A stretch of DNA of 64,000 nt, taken from assembly GCA_901456055.1 (NCBI GenBank), contig CABDWT010000016.1, forward strand, positions 186,001 to 250,000, written 5' to 3'. Shown in pieces: positions 18,471 to 27,335 of the stretch (within the stretch, counting starts at the first letter, position 1; each line of letters begins with the position of its first letter). Made by a program: the position numbers and the translations under genes. The notes under the pieces are model-generated. The model was not told the DNA's origin, ran no database searches, and worked only from the letters and a program-made list of their open reading frames with translations. The DNA comes from Phytobacter ursingii (GTDB lineage Bacteria; Pseudomonadota; Gammaproteobacteria; Enterobacterales; Enterobacteriaceae).

Positions 18471-19982
18471 ATGCAGTATCTGTTAGGCATTGATATTGGT
18501 ACGACCTCAACCATCGGCATCCTGATCGGTTTGCCCGACAAGGTGCTCGCTACAGCCTCCCGACCGGTTACGCTTTCGGCCCCGCACAGCGGCTGGACGG
18601 AAGAGTCGCCGGAACAGTGGTGGGCGAATGTCGGCGAAATTTGTCAGCAACTGCTCACACAAAGCGGCATCGCGGCGAGCGAGATCTGCGGTATTGGGGT
18701 GACGGGGATGCTGCCTGCCGTGGTCTTGCTGGATAGCGAAGACAGGCTTCTGCGCCCGAGCATTCAACAGAGCGACGGCCGCAGCGGCGCGCAAGTGCAG
18801 CAGATGCGCAGTGAAATGGACAGCCAGCATTTTTTACAGCGCGCGGGAAACGGTATCAACCAACAACTGGTGGGGGCCAAAATCCGCTGGATTGAACACC
18901 ACGAACCTGCGGTGTTTGAACGTATCGCTACGGTGTTTGGTTCGTATGATTTTATTAACTGGAAGCTGACGGGAGAGAAAATCATTGAGCAGAACTGGGC
19001 ACTGGAGGCGGGTTTTATTGATATCAGCCGCAATACGCTGGATGACGAGCTGATCGCCTTTGCGCATGTTCCCCGTTATGCGGTACCCCGTCTGGCCCGT
19101 TCCCATGACATTATTGGCTCGGTAACCGCGCAGGCTGCGGCCTGGACCGGACTCAGTGAAGGCACGCCCGTGATTGGCGGGGCGGCGGATTTGATTGCGT
19201 CTGCGCTCGGCGCGGGTGTGACCTCGCCTGGCGAAGTGCTGCTCAAATTCGGCGGCTCGGTGGATATTTTGACCGTGACGGAAACCGCGAACCCAGACCC
19301 GCGTCTGTATCTGGATTATCACCTTGTGCCGGGCTGCTATATGCCAAACGGCTGTATGTCGACCGGCGGTTCGGGATTGAACTGGTTTGTGCAGAACTTC
19401 GCGGCGCAGCATGAAACGGCGGCACGTGAAAAAGGGATGAGCATTCATCAGTATCTGGACGCGCTGGCGGAAAACCGCCCGGCGGGCAGTGATGGCCTGA
19501 TTTTCCTGCCCTATTTTCTGGGGGAGAAAACCCCGATACATGATCCGAATGCCCGTGGCATTCTCTTTGGCCTGACGCTCAGCCACGATGCGGGGCATAT
19601 CTGGCGCGCGCTGCTTGAAGCCTACGCCTATGCCATCAAACACCATATCGATACACTGGTGGATATTGGTTATCCGGTTAAACGCTATATCGTTTCTGAC
19701 GGCGGTTCGGCAAGCAAACTGTGGATGCAGATTGTCGCCGATGTGCTGGTCGAGCCGCTTACGCGCCTTGACGGGCATCCTGGCTCATGCCTGGGCGCAG
19801 CCTGGACAGCGGCGATTGGCGTCGGGGCGTCAACAGACTGGAAGGGGGCCAGCGCCTGGGTCAACCTCAAAGATGTGATTACGCCACGGCCTGAACATGC
19901 CGATGTTTACCACCAGGGATACCCGCGTTTTCGCCAGCTTTATGAAGCCTGTCGTCCACTGACCCGTCAGGAGATACCATGA
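18471..19982 (+). CDS. FGGY-family carbohydrate kinase (xylulokinase-like)
   Basis: 503 residues. The N-terminal ATPase fold has IDIGTTST at 7-14, then GVTGMLPAVVLLD and GSYDFINWKLTG. The second half has FGGSVDILTVTE, STGGSGLNWFV, PYFLGEKTPIHDPNARG and the C-terminal SDGGSASKLWMQIVADVL motif. These are the features of xylulose/ribulose/glycerol kinases. Length and architecture are normal, so it should be active in the cytoplasm. It is 27 bp after the BtpA-like gene and overlaps the HAD gene by ATGA. The exact sugar is not readable. Confidence 0.92.
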   Translation: MQYLLGIDIGTTSTIGILIGLPDKVLATASRPVTLSAPHSGWTEESPEQWWANVGEICQQLLTQSGIAASEICGIGVTGMLPAVVLLDSEDRLLRPSIQQSDGRSGAQVQQMRSEMDSQHFLQRAGNGINQQLVGAKIRWIEHHEPAVFERIATVFGSYDFINWKLTGEKIIEQNWALEAGFIDISRNTLDDELIAFAHVPRYAVPRLARSHDIIGSVTAQAAAWTGLSEGTPVIGGAADLIASALGAGVTSPGEVLLKFGGSVDILTVTETANPDPRLYLDYHLVPGCYMPNGCMSTGGSGLNWFVQNFAAQHETAAREKGMSIHQYLDALAENRPAGSDGLIFLPYFLGEKTPIHDPNARGILFGLTLSHDAGHIWRALLEAYAYAIKHHIDTLVDIGYPVKRYIVSDGGSASKLWMQIVADVLVEPLTRLDGHPGSCLGAAWTAAIGVGASTDWKGASAWVNLKDVITPRPEHADVYHQGYPRFRQLYEACRPLTRQEIP

Positions 19983-20602
19983 AATTTACCGCCATTGCCT
20001 GGGACGTTGACGGTACGCTGGTGGATAGCGAACCCCTCCATCACCGGGCGCTGCTGGCTGCCTGCCATCGCTTCGGCCTGGATTTGAGCCATATTCCCGA
20101 GACGCGCTTTTACGGCGTGCACATTAACGATGTCTGGCAGGCTCTGCGCGCGGACCTGCCCGCCGGGTTGGATCAGGATGTGTGGCTGGCGGCGATTGAG
20201 GATTATTACCATGACCATAGCCATGAGCTGGTCGCTATCCCTGGAAGCCGCGAAACCATCCGCAAGCTGGCGGCAAAAGGCATCAAACAGGCCTGTGTGT
20301 CGAATTCGTGTCGGCGTATCGTCGAAGCAAATCTTCAGGCGCTGGGGATCCGTGAGTGTATTGATGTGGTGGTAACGCTCGATGATGTACATCATGGCAA
20401 ACCGGCGCCCGAGCCTTATCAACATGCGCTGGGCGCCTTCGGACTGCCTGCGGCGGCGGTGCTGGCGGTTGAAGACAGCCCGACCGGAATGCGCTCCGCG
20501 CAGGCTGCCGGTATGCACGTCGCGTTTTACGGCGCATCACCCGCTTCTGAACAGGGGGTAACAGAAATCACCGCCCTGACGCGGATCCTCGACTGGTTTT
20601 AA
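19979..20602 (+). CDS. HAD-family phosphatase (beta-phosphoglucomutase-like)
   Basis: 207 residues. Catalytic DVDGT at 9-13 (WDVDGTLVDSEPLHH), an alpha-helical cap with NDVWQAL, motif II VSNSC, a motif III lysine in DDVHHGKPAPEP, and motif IV VEDSPTGMRSAQAAG. It probably dephosphorylates a sugar phosphate or polyol phosphate. Its start codon overlaps the kinase stop (ATGA), so the two are co-translated. A kinase and a phosphatase in one set may control the level of a phosphorylated inducer or carry out a two-step conversion. Confidence 0.9.
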   Translation: MKFTAIAWDVDGTLVDSEPLHHRALLAACHRFGLDLSHIPETRFYGVHINDVWQALRADLPAGLDQDVWLAAIEDYYHDHSHELVAIPGSRETIRKLAAKGIKQACVSNSCRRIVEANLQALGIRECIDVVVTLDDVHHGKPAPEPYQHALGAFGLPAAAVLAVEDSPTGMRSAQAAGMHVAFYGASPASEQGVTEITALTRILDWF

Positions 20603-20647
20603 TTCGCACCGTTTCGCGCGGGGCAGCAATGTTCCGCGCAGCAAAAT

Positions 20648-20668
20648 GAACAAATTCGAACAAATTTG
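20648..20668. promoter_or_regulatory. Tandem GAACAAATT repeat, candidate DeoR operator
   Basis: GAACAAATTC at 20648 is followed immediately by GAACAAATTT at 20658, a 10-bp direct repeat about 85 bp before the second DeoR gene. Its reverse complement (TTTGTTCGAA) is shared with the site at 15757-15766. It may be an autoregulatory operator. Confidence 0.5.
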
Positions 20669-20751
20669 GTTTTAAATCACATCACTTCGCCTTTATATTG
20701 TGAGCTATATCGTTTAAGCCTTCCTCAACCCGAAACAGAGTATCTATTGTC

Positions 20752-21564
20752 ATGTCAGCGAAACCCGAGATTCAGGCCCGTTATCTTCCCCAGGAACGTA
20801 AAAAACGGATCCTTAACATGCTGGTCGAGCAGGGGCGCGTAACTGTGGTGGACATCTCAGCGGAACTGGCGGTCTCCGAGATGACAGTGCGCCGCGATCT
20901 CGCCGAACTGGAAACCGAGGGTAAACTCAGCCGGGTACACGGCGGTGCGGTACTGACGGAAACGGCAAGCCAGCCGATTATGGATCCGCTCCCGGCGCAT
21001 TTTGACGCACGTCTCTCACTACACCGGGAGAGCAAAATGCGCATTGCCCGTATGGCCGCCGAAGTCGCCGGGCGTTACCAGAGCGTGGCGCTTGATATCG
21101 GCACCACCACCCTGTTTATGGTTGACGATCTGGTGAAGCATGAGCGCCTGAAAATCTTTACCAACAGCGTGCGCATTGCCCATGCGCTGGGTCGTTATGC
21201 GCAGGCGCCGGAAGTCTATCTGGCTGGGGGAATGATGCGTGATGACGAGATGGCAATCGTTGGGCCGTCCGCTATTGAGCAGTTCCAGCAGTTCTGGTTT
21301 GATATCGCATTTATCGGCGCGTCGGGCATTACCAGCCAGGGCATTTATGATAGCGCGCTGGATGAGACGGAAATGAAACGGGTGCTGATTCGTCGTTCCG
21401 GCTTTAAAGTGTTGCTCTGCGATTCGGCAAAATTCCAGCATATGTCGCTGGTGCAGGTGGCACAGTGGCAGGATATCGATCTGCTGATCACCGACAGCGC
21501 GCCGCCCGCAGTACTGGCAACCGCCCTCGAACTGGCGAATGTGCAGGTGATGATTGCTCCCTGA
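20752..21564 (+). CDS. DeoR-family transcriptional regulator 2
   Basis: 270 residues. HTH at about 20-70 (VVDISAELAVSEMTVRRDL), then the sensor domain (LDIGTTTLFMVDDL, KIFTNSVRIAHALG, YLAGGMMRDDEM). It closely resembles the first DeoR regulator of the same locus. It has its own 149-bp upstream region with a tandem repeat. It ends about 25 bp from the breakpoint of a truncated EAL gene on the other strand. Two paralogous regulators in one sugar locus suggest control by two inducers or control of the two divergent halves. Confidence 0.92.
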   Translation: MSAKPEIQARYLPQERKKRILNMLVEQGRVTVVDISAELAVSEMTVRRDLAELETEGKLSRVHGGAVLTETASQPIMDPLPAHFDARLSLHRESKMRIARMAAEVAGRYQSVALDIGTTTLFMVDDLVKHERLKIFTNSVRIAHALGRYAQAPEVYLAGGMMRDDEMAIVGPSAIEQFQQFWFDIAFIGASGITSQGIYDSALDETEMKRVLIRRSGFKVLLCDSAKFQHMSLVQVAQWQDIDLLITDSAPPAVLATALELANVQVMIAP

Positions 21565-21589
21565 CCGTTAAGCCCGCTGCTGTATTACT

Positions 21590-21868
21590 GCGTTGAGCAT
21601 GCCGGGAAAGTAATGGCGCCGTTTCGGCAATGGCTTTTTTAATAACATAGAGCGAAACGGTGCTCATCAGGCCATTTTCAACGGCGAGCCCTATCAGTGT
21701 CTCCGGACAGATACATCCAAATCGTGAATCACACCAGCGCAATAACGCTTCAAACCCGACAACCTTTTTAGTAGCGGCAGAATAAACAGGCTGGTAGTGA
21801 AGATTGATATTACTGGCAAGTAAGGCATGCTTTAATCGACAAAGCATCTTTGGATCCATGATAAGCAC
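21590..21868 (-). pseudogene. Truncated EAL-domain c-di-GMP phosphodiesterase
   Basis: From a GTG at 21868 (or ATG at 21859) the first ~85 residues match the beginning of an EAL domain: INLHYQPVYSAATKKVVGFEALLRW, then CICPETLIGLAVENGLM and KKAIAETAPLL. EAL domains need about 240 residues; here homology stops near 21590, where the DeoR gene's 3' end begins. The frame then runs on as meaningless antisense sequence to 21488. The start overlaps the stop of the LuxR gene (TAGTG), so it was a coupled regulator-phosphodiesterase pair. The carbohydrate locus probably truncated it on arrival. Confidence 0.8.
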
Positions 21869-22491
21869 TAATGTTTCTTTTTGTGATAACAGGCAATGAA
21901 CTCATACAGCTCGAGTTTACTGTTCAGGTCGAATTTACTCATAATATTCTTTTTATGACTAATAGCCGTCTTGTAGGTAATGCCAATACGATCCGCTATA
22001 TCATTCATTCCCATGCAGGCATTTAAGCCGAAGGCTATTTTCTCCTGCGTAAAAGAGAGGGCCCGATAGTTGCAGTTAATACAGGAGTAAGCGCATTTCC
22101 CTGCGCTTTTAGCGCGTTCTTTTGCCGCAGGATTACCACGAATGGCTTTGACAATGGCGTCGTAAACCACCGACGAACTCGCTTTACAGAGAAAGAACTG
22201 TGCGTCTTTGATGCACTCAGGCAGGCTATGTCTGGCTGGAATAGTATCACCAGCGACAAAGATAAAAGTCTTCACAGATTTTTTCCTGTTAATTAAGTCT
22301 TTAAAACATAAGTAGTATTCTCCCGCGCATACGGTCATAAAAATAAAATCGGCTTTATGGATATTCTCAACGCTAAAATCCCAGGAAAGAGAAGGTGAAG
22401 AGATATTGCATTCTTTAATAGCATCACAAATTAAACCGACGATGCCAGTAGAGAATAATGTGTCATTATCAATATTTATTAAAAATTTCAT
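21868..22491 (-). CDS. LuxR-type HTH transcriptional regulator
   Basis: 207 residues from the ATG at 22491 (AGAGG ten bases upstream); an in-frame ATG seven codons earlier at 22512 is possible. The C-terminal 65 residues are a LuxR/FixJ HTH (LSFTQEKIAFGLNACMGMND, then IADRIGITYKTAISHKKNIM). The N-terminal part is a degenerate receiver-like fold without clear phospho-acceptor residues. It is AT-rich compared with its neighbours. It is coupled to the truncated EAL gene. LuxR/EAL pairs often govern fimbriae or biofilm; the target here is unknown. Confidence 0.8.
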   Translation of the reverse strand: MKFLINIDNDTLFSTGIVGLICDAIKECNISSPSLSWDFSVENIHKADFIFMTVCAGEYYLCFKDLINRKKSVKTFIFVAGDTIPARHSLPECIKDAQFFLCKASSSVVYDAIVKAIRGNPAAKERAKSAGKCAYSCINCNYRALSFTQEKIAFGLNACMGMNDIADRIGITYKTAISHKKNIMSKFDLNSKLELYEFIACYHKKKH

Positions 22492-22512
22492 TCCCTTGAA
22501 ACCTCTGGGCAT

Positions 22513-22816
22513 CCTGGTGTTGGCTGGTTTATTCTATATATCTGAATAAAACAAAAGCAATAACTCTCTCATAATCTCTAAGAAAATAAGATTTAATTAA
22601 TTTGACTTAGGAAAAATCCTAATAGGTATTCAGATATTTACCGGCGTATTAATGCAAAACACAATACCATGCTGTTGGTAAGATTATGTCAAGAAAAGTA
22701 TGTGATTGATCTCTTTTATCCGTAATATCCGGCGATAATGTTTTATGCGAGTGCAAATAGCCTTTCAAAAATAGTAAGAATAATTCTTCCTGAGTTTAAA
22801 CATAGCGATAAATTAA
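22513..22816. other. AT-rich intergenic stretch
   Basis: About 300 bp upstream of the LuxR gene with no open frame or RNA structure that I can support. Its base composition matches the AT-rich LuxR gene, and it probably holds that gene's promoter. Confidence 0.5.
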
Positions 22817-22850
22817 AGCCTGCACATGACGCCTGTGCAGGCTTTTTGTT
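22817..22850. terminator. Terminator hairpin after the M24 peptidase gene
   Basis: Perfect 10-bp stem AGCCTGCACA/TGTGCAGGCT with a 7-base loop, T-rich on the plus side and moderately T-rich on the minus side. It lies directly after the stop codon of the minus-strand peptidase and probably works in both directions. Confidence 0.75.
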
Positions 22851-24628
22851 TAACCCGGATATGTGCAGACCGGCGCTGTTGCCGTTTCCAGCCAGGCGCG
22901 CGCATCACCGTTGACCAGCGGCGAAAGTGTGTCGCGAACCTGCTGATGGTAGGTATCCAGCCACTGTTTTTCCTCGTTCGAGAGTAGCGGCCACTCTACC
23001 TGACTGAGGTCAATGGGCACCAGCGTCAGCGATGAGAAGCGGCAGAATCCAGGCTGGCTTTCCACGACTTCCACCTGGTTTTCAATGCGAATGCCGTAGC
23101 GCTCGGCCAGATAATAGCCCGGTTCGATGGTCATGATATTCCCGGCGACCAGCGGCCACGGATTAACCTTTTTGGCAATGCGTTGTGGTTGCTCATGTAT
23201 TAATAACTGATGCCCCACACCATGCCCGGTGCCGTGATCGAAATCGAGACCCAATTGCCACAGCGCGCGTCGGGCAAAGGCATCGATCTGATGACCCTGC
23301 GTGCCACTCGGGAACTGCAGCGTCAGCATCGATAAAAAGCCTTTCAGCACAGCGGTATAGTGCAGGCGCTGTTCATCAGAAAGGGGACCAAATGCCAATG
23401 TGCGTGTGGCATCGGTTGTGCCATTGCAATACTGACCGCCCGAGTCGTTCAGGTAGAAATTGCTGCGGGTGATGGCTGCGTTGGTGGCTTCGCTGGTGTG
23501 GTAATGGCACATTGCGGCATTACTGGCAGAGGCGGAAATGGTACTAAAGCTCTGCTCAATAAAGCCAGCCTGTTGCTGGCGGAAAGCCAGCTGTTTTGCC
23601 TGCGCTTCCAGCTCGGTCAGCGGGTGGCCTGCGGCCTCACGCGCCGGGACTTCGCGTGCCAGCCATGCCAGGAAGTTAACCCATGCCGCGCCATCCTGAC
23701 GATGGCTGTCACGATAACCCTCCAGTTCAACAGGGTTTTTGTGCGCTTTGATAAACGTGATGGGATCCGCATGCCAGACCACTTCGCCACCATTGTTTTC
23801 GATAGCAAAACGCAGGGCGACCGGGGCGTAATCCGCATCCAGCATCACTTTCTTACCTGCCGCCACCTGTTGGCAGTGGGGTAGAAAATCGGTCCATGCG
23901 GAGATCCGCAGGGAGGATTTAAGCACATCTGATAACGCATGCGTTTTCGCCGTATCGATAAACCACTCCATCTCTCCGTCACGGCTGAGCAGGGCAAATG
24001 AGTGAGCGACCGGGCTCATCGCCACATCTGACCCGCGAATATTCAACAGCCAGGCGATGTTATCCGGCTGGGTGATAGCCAGCAGATCAACGCTTTCCTT
24101 TGCCAGAATCTCCGCAATGCGTGCACGTTTCGCTGCACTGCTTTCACCGCTTGTCGCCAGCGGCATTTCGCGGATCGCCCCGCAGGGTGCCGGGGGACGG
24201 TCGTGCCAGATAGCATCAAACGGATCGTTACTTAACGCCACCAGCTCACAATGGGTAGCCTCCAGCGCGGTAAACTGGCTATTGACCATCAGCAATGGCT
24301 CAAATGCGATACGGCTGCCAACGGGCAGCGAATCGTTAAGCCACTGCGCCAGCGGCTCATCGTGCAGATGGTGGATCTCAAATGCATTAAGATCCACCTC
24401 CTGACGAACCTGCACCTGGTAGCGCCCGTCGACAAAGATCAGCGCCCGATCGCGCAGGATGAGCGCCAGCCCCGCTGAGCCGCTAAAGCCGGTCAGCCAG
24501 GCCAGTTTGTTATCGTGCGGCGCGCAGTCTTCGCTCTGGTACGCATCGGCGCGCGGCACAATCATGCCATCCACATCCATGGCCGCCAGTTGCGTGCGCA
24601 ATGCTGCCAGCGGTGTTGGGGTTTGCAT
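22850..24628 (-). CDS. M24B aminopeptidase P-like (Xaa-Pro) peptidase
   Basis: 592 residues: two creatinase-like N-terminal domains (about 1-300) and a C-terminal pita-bread metalloprotease domain. Metal ligands are visible as the Asp of LNDSGGQYCNGTTDATRT, the His of GTGHGVGHQL, the Glu of TIEPGYY and the Glu of RIENQVEV. The long three-domain form resembles the cytosolic X-Pro aminopeptidases rather than E. coli PepP (441 residues). It removes N-terminal residues before proline. A strong ribosome site (AAGGAAGGA) and an 18-bp gap after amn suggest co-transcription with amn. Confidence 0.9.
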   Translation of the reverse strand: MQTPTPLAALRTQLAAMDVDGMIVPRADAYQSEDCAPHDNKLAWLTGFSGSAGLALILRDRALIFVDGRYQVQVRQEVDLNAFEIHHLHDEPLAQWLNDSLPVGSRIAFEPLLMVNSQFTALEATHCELVALSNDPFDAIWHDRPPAPCGAIREMPLATSGESSAAKRARIAEILAKESVDLLAITQPDNIAWLLNIRGSDVAMSPVAHSFALLSRDGEMEWFIDTAKTHALSDVLKSSLRISAWTDFLPHCQQVAAGKKVMLDADYAPVALRFAIENNGGEVVWHADPITFIKAHKNPVELEGYRDSHRQDGAAWVNFLAWLAREVPAREAAGHPLTELEAQAKQLAFRQQQAGFIEQSFSTISASASNAAMCHYHTSEATNAAITRSNFYLNDSGGQYCNGTTDATRTLAFGPLSDEQRLHYTAVLKGFLSMLTLQFPSGTQGHQIDAFARRALWQLGLDFDHGTGHGVGHQLLIHEQPQRIAKKVNPWPLVAGNIMTIEPGYYLAERYGIRIENQVEVVESQPGFCRFSSLTLVPIDLSQVEWPLLSNEEKQWLDTYHQQVRDTLSPLVNGDARAWLETATAPVCTYPG

Positions 24629-24646
24629 AAGAATCCTTCCTTATCG

Positions 24647-26101
24647 TTAGCGGAACGGGGGTTCGTTAAAGGTACGCAGTTTGCGTGAATGCAGCCGGTC
24701 GCCTTCTGACCGCAGCAGGTCAATGGCGCGTATACCAATCTGCAGATGTTCGGAGATCGCCCCTTCATAAAAACGGTTGGCCTGGCCGGGTAGCTTGATT
24801 TCGCCGTGCAGCGGTTTATCAGAGACACACAGCAGCGTGCCGTATGGTACGCGGAAGCGATAACCCTGGGCGGCAATGGTGGCGCTTTCCATGTCGATAG
24901 CCACCGCGCGACTCAGGTTAAAACGCAGCGCCGACGCGGAATAACGCAACTCCCAGTTACGGTCGTCGGTGGTGACCACGGTACCGGTACGCAGGCGTTG
25001 TTTAACCTCCTCGCCGGGCATGCCGCTCACCTCTTTGGTCGCGTCGTACAGCGCGCGCTGCACTTCGGCGATGCTCGGAATGGGAATATCAGGCGGCAGC
25101 ACGGCATCCAGCACGTGGTCGTCGCGCAAATAAGCATGCGCCAGCACGTAGTCGCCAATCGACTGGCTTTCACGCAGGCCACCGCAGTGGCCAATCATCA
25201 TCCACACATCCGGGCGCAACACGGCAAGATGATCACAAATGGTTTTCGCATTTGACGGGCCGACACCAATGTTAATCAGGGTAATGCCCTGACCGTCAGC
25301 GGTGATCAAATGCCAGGCCGGCATCTGGTGCTTTTTCCACGCCAGATCGGAGATGGCCTCCTCCGGCGCGTCGGTGTCGGCGGTGACCCAGTGTCCGCCC
25401 GCGCAGGAGAGGGCAATGTAGGGACTTTCCGGGTCCAGAATCTGGCTGCATCCCCAGCGGACAAACTCGTCTACGTAACGGGTGTAGTTGGTGAACAGCA
25501 CGAAAGGCTGGAAGTGTTCTACCGGCGTACCGGTGTAATGGCGCAGACGGGCCAGCGAAAAATCCACGCGGCGGGCATCGAAATGCGACAACGGGTAGAG
25601 CTCGGTAGGGTGGAACAGACCATCGGCGGTTTCATCGCCAATTTGCGCCAGTTCGGTGGTGGGGAAATGGCGGGTCAGCCCGGCGCTCATTGAGCGATCC
25701 AGCGTCAGCTCCGAACCGTCAATGACATAAGGATACGGGATTTCATGTGCGGACAGTCCCACTTCAATATGTGCGCCATAGTCCTGGCACAGCAGCGTGA
25801 GTTGTTCATGTAAATAGCTGCGAAACAGGGTGGGGCGGGTGACGGTGGTGGTGTAGCAGCCAGAGTGAGTGAAACGGGCGTACGCGCGGGTTTTCGGTGG
25901 GTTAGTGGCGCTGCCATCCCAGCTTACCGAGAGTTCGGGGTAGACGAAAAGGCCATCGGCGCGTGCTTCGTTCGTCGGTAAGGTGCCGTCTTCGATATAA
26001 CGACTGATGGCGGCACGCAGGTTCGACACTGACTGCTCATACAGGGCTTCCAGTTGATCCAGTGCCTGTTCCGGGGTCAGATGTGCACCCTTTTTATTCA
26101 T
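24647..26101 (-). CDS. amn: AMP nucleosidase
   Basis: 484 residues from the ATG at 26101, the same length as E. coli Amn; an ATG one codon earlier exists. It hydrolyses AMP to adenine and ribose 5-phosphate in the cytoplasm and controls adenylate pools. The N-terminal Amn-specific domain is followed by a nucleoside phosphorylase fold (GVGPSNAKTICDHLAVLRPD, GHCGGLRESQSIGDYVLA, the VAIDMESATIAAQGYR nucleoside pocket). Very high similarity to the E. coli protein is evident. It lies next to the tRNA-Asn region as in E. coli, but is followed by a peptidase gene. Confidence 0.97.
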   Translation of the reverse strand: MNKKGAHLTPEQALDQLEALYEQSVSNLRAAISRYIEDGTLPTNEARADGLFVYPELSVSWDGSATNPPKTRAYARFTHSGCYTTTVTRPTLFRSYLHEQLTLLCQDYGAHIEVGLSAHEIPYPYVIDGSELTLDRSMSAGLTRHFPTTELAQIGDETADGLFHPTELYPLSHFDARRVDFSLARLRHYTGTPVEHFQPFVLFTNYTRYVDEFVRWGCSQILDPESPYIALSCAGGHWVTADTDAPEEAISDLAWKKHQMPAWHLITADGQGITLINIGVGPSNAKTICDHLAVLRPDVWMMIGHCGGLRESQSIGDYVLAHAYLRDDHVLDAVLPPDIPIPSIAEVQRALYDATKEVSGMPGEEVKQRLRTGTVVTTDDRNWELRYSASALRFNLSRAVAIDMESATIAAQGYRFRVPYGTLLCVSDKPLHGEIKLPGQANRFYEGAISEHLQIGIRAIDLLRSEGDRLHSRKLRTFNEPPFR

Positions 26102-26299
26102 CATTAACTCCTTGTTTCACAGGTGTACGGCTGTAGACGATAGTATGTCACAGCTTTATGAAACAATAACGCCGCAAAGCGGGTTTTGGAGGATGCCTGT
26201 CCGCAACGCCATCGTCGCGTATGGCGTACGGAAATCGTAAGCGGGTAAATGGGGCATGGGGTCAGGAACCGGCGCGACGGCGCGCGCCGGGGGACAGCG

Positions 26300-27277
26300 T
26301 TAGCCGTTGATTTTCACCAGCGTACGACCCTGAATCTTATTACTCAGGAAATCGGCGGCAAACGCCGGAGCGTGTTCCAGAGCGATTTCGGTGGATGCCT
26401 GCTGGTAGTAGCTTTCCGGCAACAGGCTGGCCAGACGCGACCAGACCGCAGCGCGCTCAGCGGTTGGCACCATCACCGAATCTACCCCCTGCAGGCGAAC
26501 GTTACGCAGGATAAACGGCATTACGGTCGTTGGCAGATCGAAGCCGCCCGCCAGGCCGCAGGCGGCAACACAGCCACGGTAGTGGGTTTGTGCCAGTACT
26601 TTTGCCAGTACTTTGCCGCCGACGGTATCAACGGCACCAGCCCAAAGTTGTTTTTCCAGCGGACGGGTCTCTTCGAAATCGCTGCGCGGTAAAATTTCCT
26701 CTGCACCTAACTGGCGCAGGTAAGGGTGGGTTGATTCACGGCCAGAAACCGCCACAACGGTGTAACCCAGCGCTTTCAACAGCACAATGGCGGTACTGCC
26801 CACGCCGCCGCTGGCCCCGGTGACCAGCACTTTGCCGCTTTCCGGTTTCACGCCAGCGTCAATCAGTGCATCCACGCACAGCATGGCAGTAAAGCCTGCG
26901 GTACCAATAATCATAGCGTTGCGCGCGCTTAACGCTTCTGGCAGGGAAACCAGCCAGTCGCCTTTAACACACGCTTGTGTTGCCAGGCCGCCCCAGTGGT
27001 TTTCACCCACGCCCCAACCGGTGAGGATCACTGACTGGCCCGGGGTAAAGCGCGGATCGCGGCTTTCGCTGACGCGGCCAGAGAAATCAATACCCGGCAC
27101 CATCGGGAACTGACGAATAATTTTCCCTTTGCCGGTGATAGCCAGCGCGTCTTTGTAATTCAGGCTTGACCAGTCGATGTCGACCAGTACATCGCCGTCG
27201 GCGAGGGCGGGCAGAGTGATATCTTTCACGGCTGCCAGGGTTTTGTTTTCAATCTGTTCCAGAACTAAAGCTTTCAT
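26300..27277 (-). CDS. acuI: AcuI/YhdH-type acryloyl-CoA reductase-like MDR protein
   Basis: 325 residues. Zinc-free medium-chain dehydrogenase with SLNYKDALAITGKGKI at about 38-53, PGIDFSGRV, the NADPH motif VTGASGGVGSTAIVLLKALG near 150, and the C-terminal GRTLVKI. These are hallmarks of YhdH/AcuI, which reduces acryloyl-CoA to propionyl-CoA and detoxifies acrylate. The gene follows a TetR regulator on the same strand, matching the acuR-acuI pairing known from other proteobacteria. E. coli yhdH sits elsewhere with no such regulator, so this may be an extra paralogue. Activity on other reactive enoyl compounds is possible. Confidence 0.85.
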   Translation of the reverse strand: MKALVLEQIENKTLAAVKDITLPALADGDVLVDIDWSSLNYKDALAITGKGKIIRQFPMVPGIDFSGRVSESRDPRFTPGQSVILTGWGVGENHWGGLATQACVKGDWLVSLPEALSARNAMIIGTAGFTAMLCVDALIDAGVKPESGKVLVTGASGGVGSTAIVLLKALGYTVVAVSGRESTHPYLRQLGAEEILPRSDFEETRPLEKQLWAGAVDTVGGKVLAKVLAQTHYRGCVAACGLAGGFDLPTTVMPFILRNVRLQGVDSVMVPTAERAAVWSRLASLLPESYYQQASTEIALEHAPAFAADFLSNKIQGRTLVKING

Positions 27278-27335
27278 GACTGAGTATTCCTCGTCTGACT
27301 GTGTTTTTCGGCGCCAGGGCCGTCCTGTGCAGGTG

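Noticed and set aside
18834-19778. 314-residue minus-strand open frame opposite the FGGY kinase
   Set aside because: It is a shadow of a fully conserved kinase frame.
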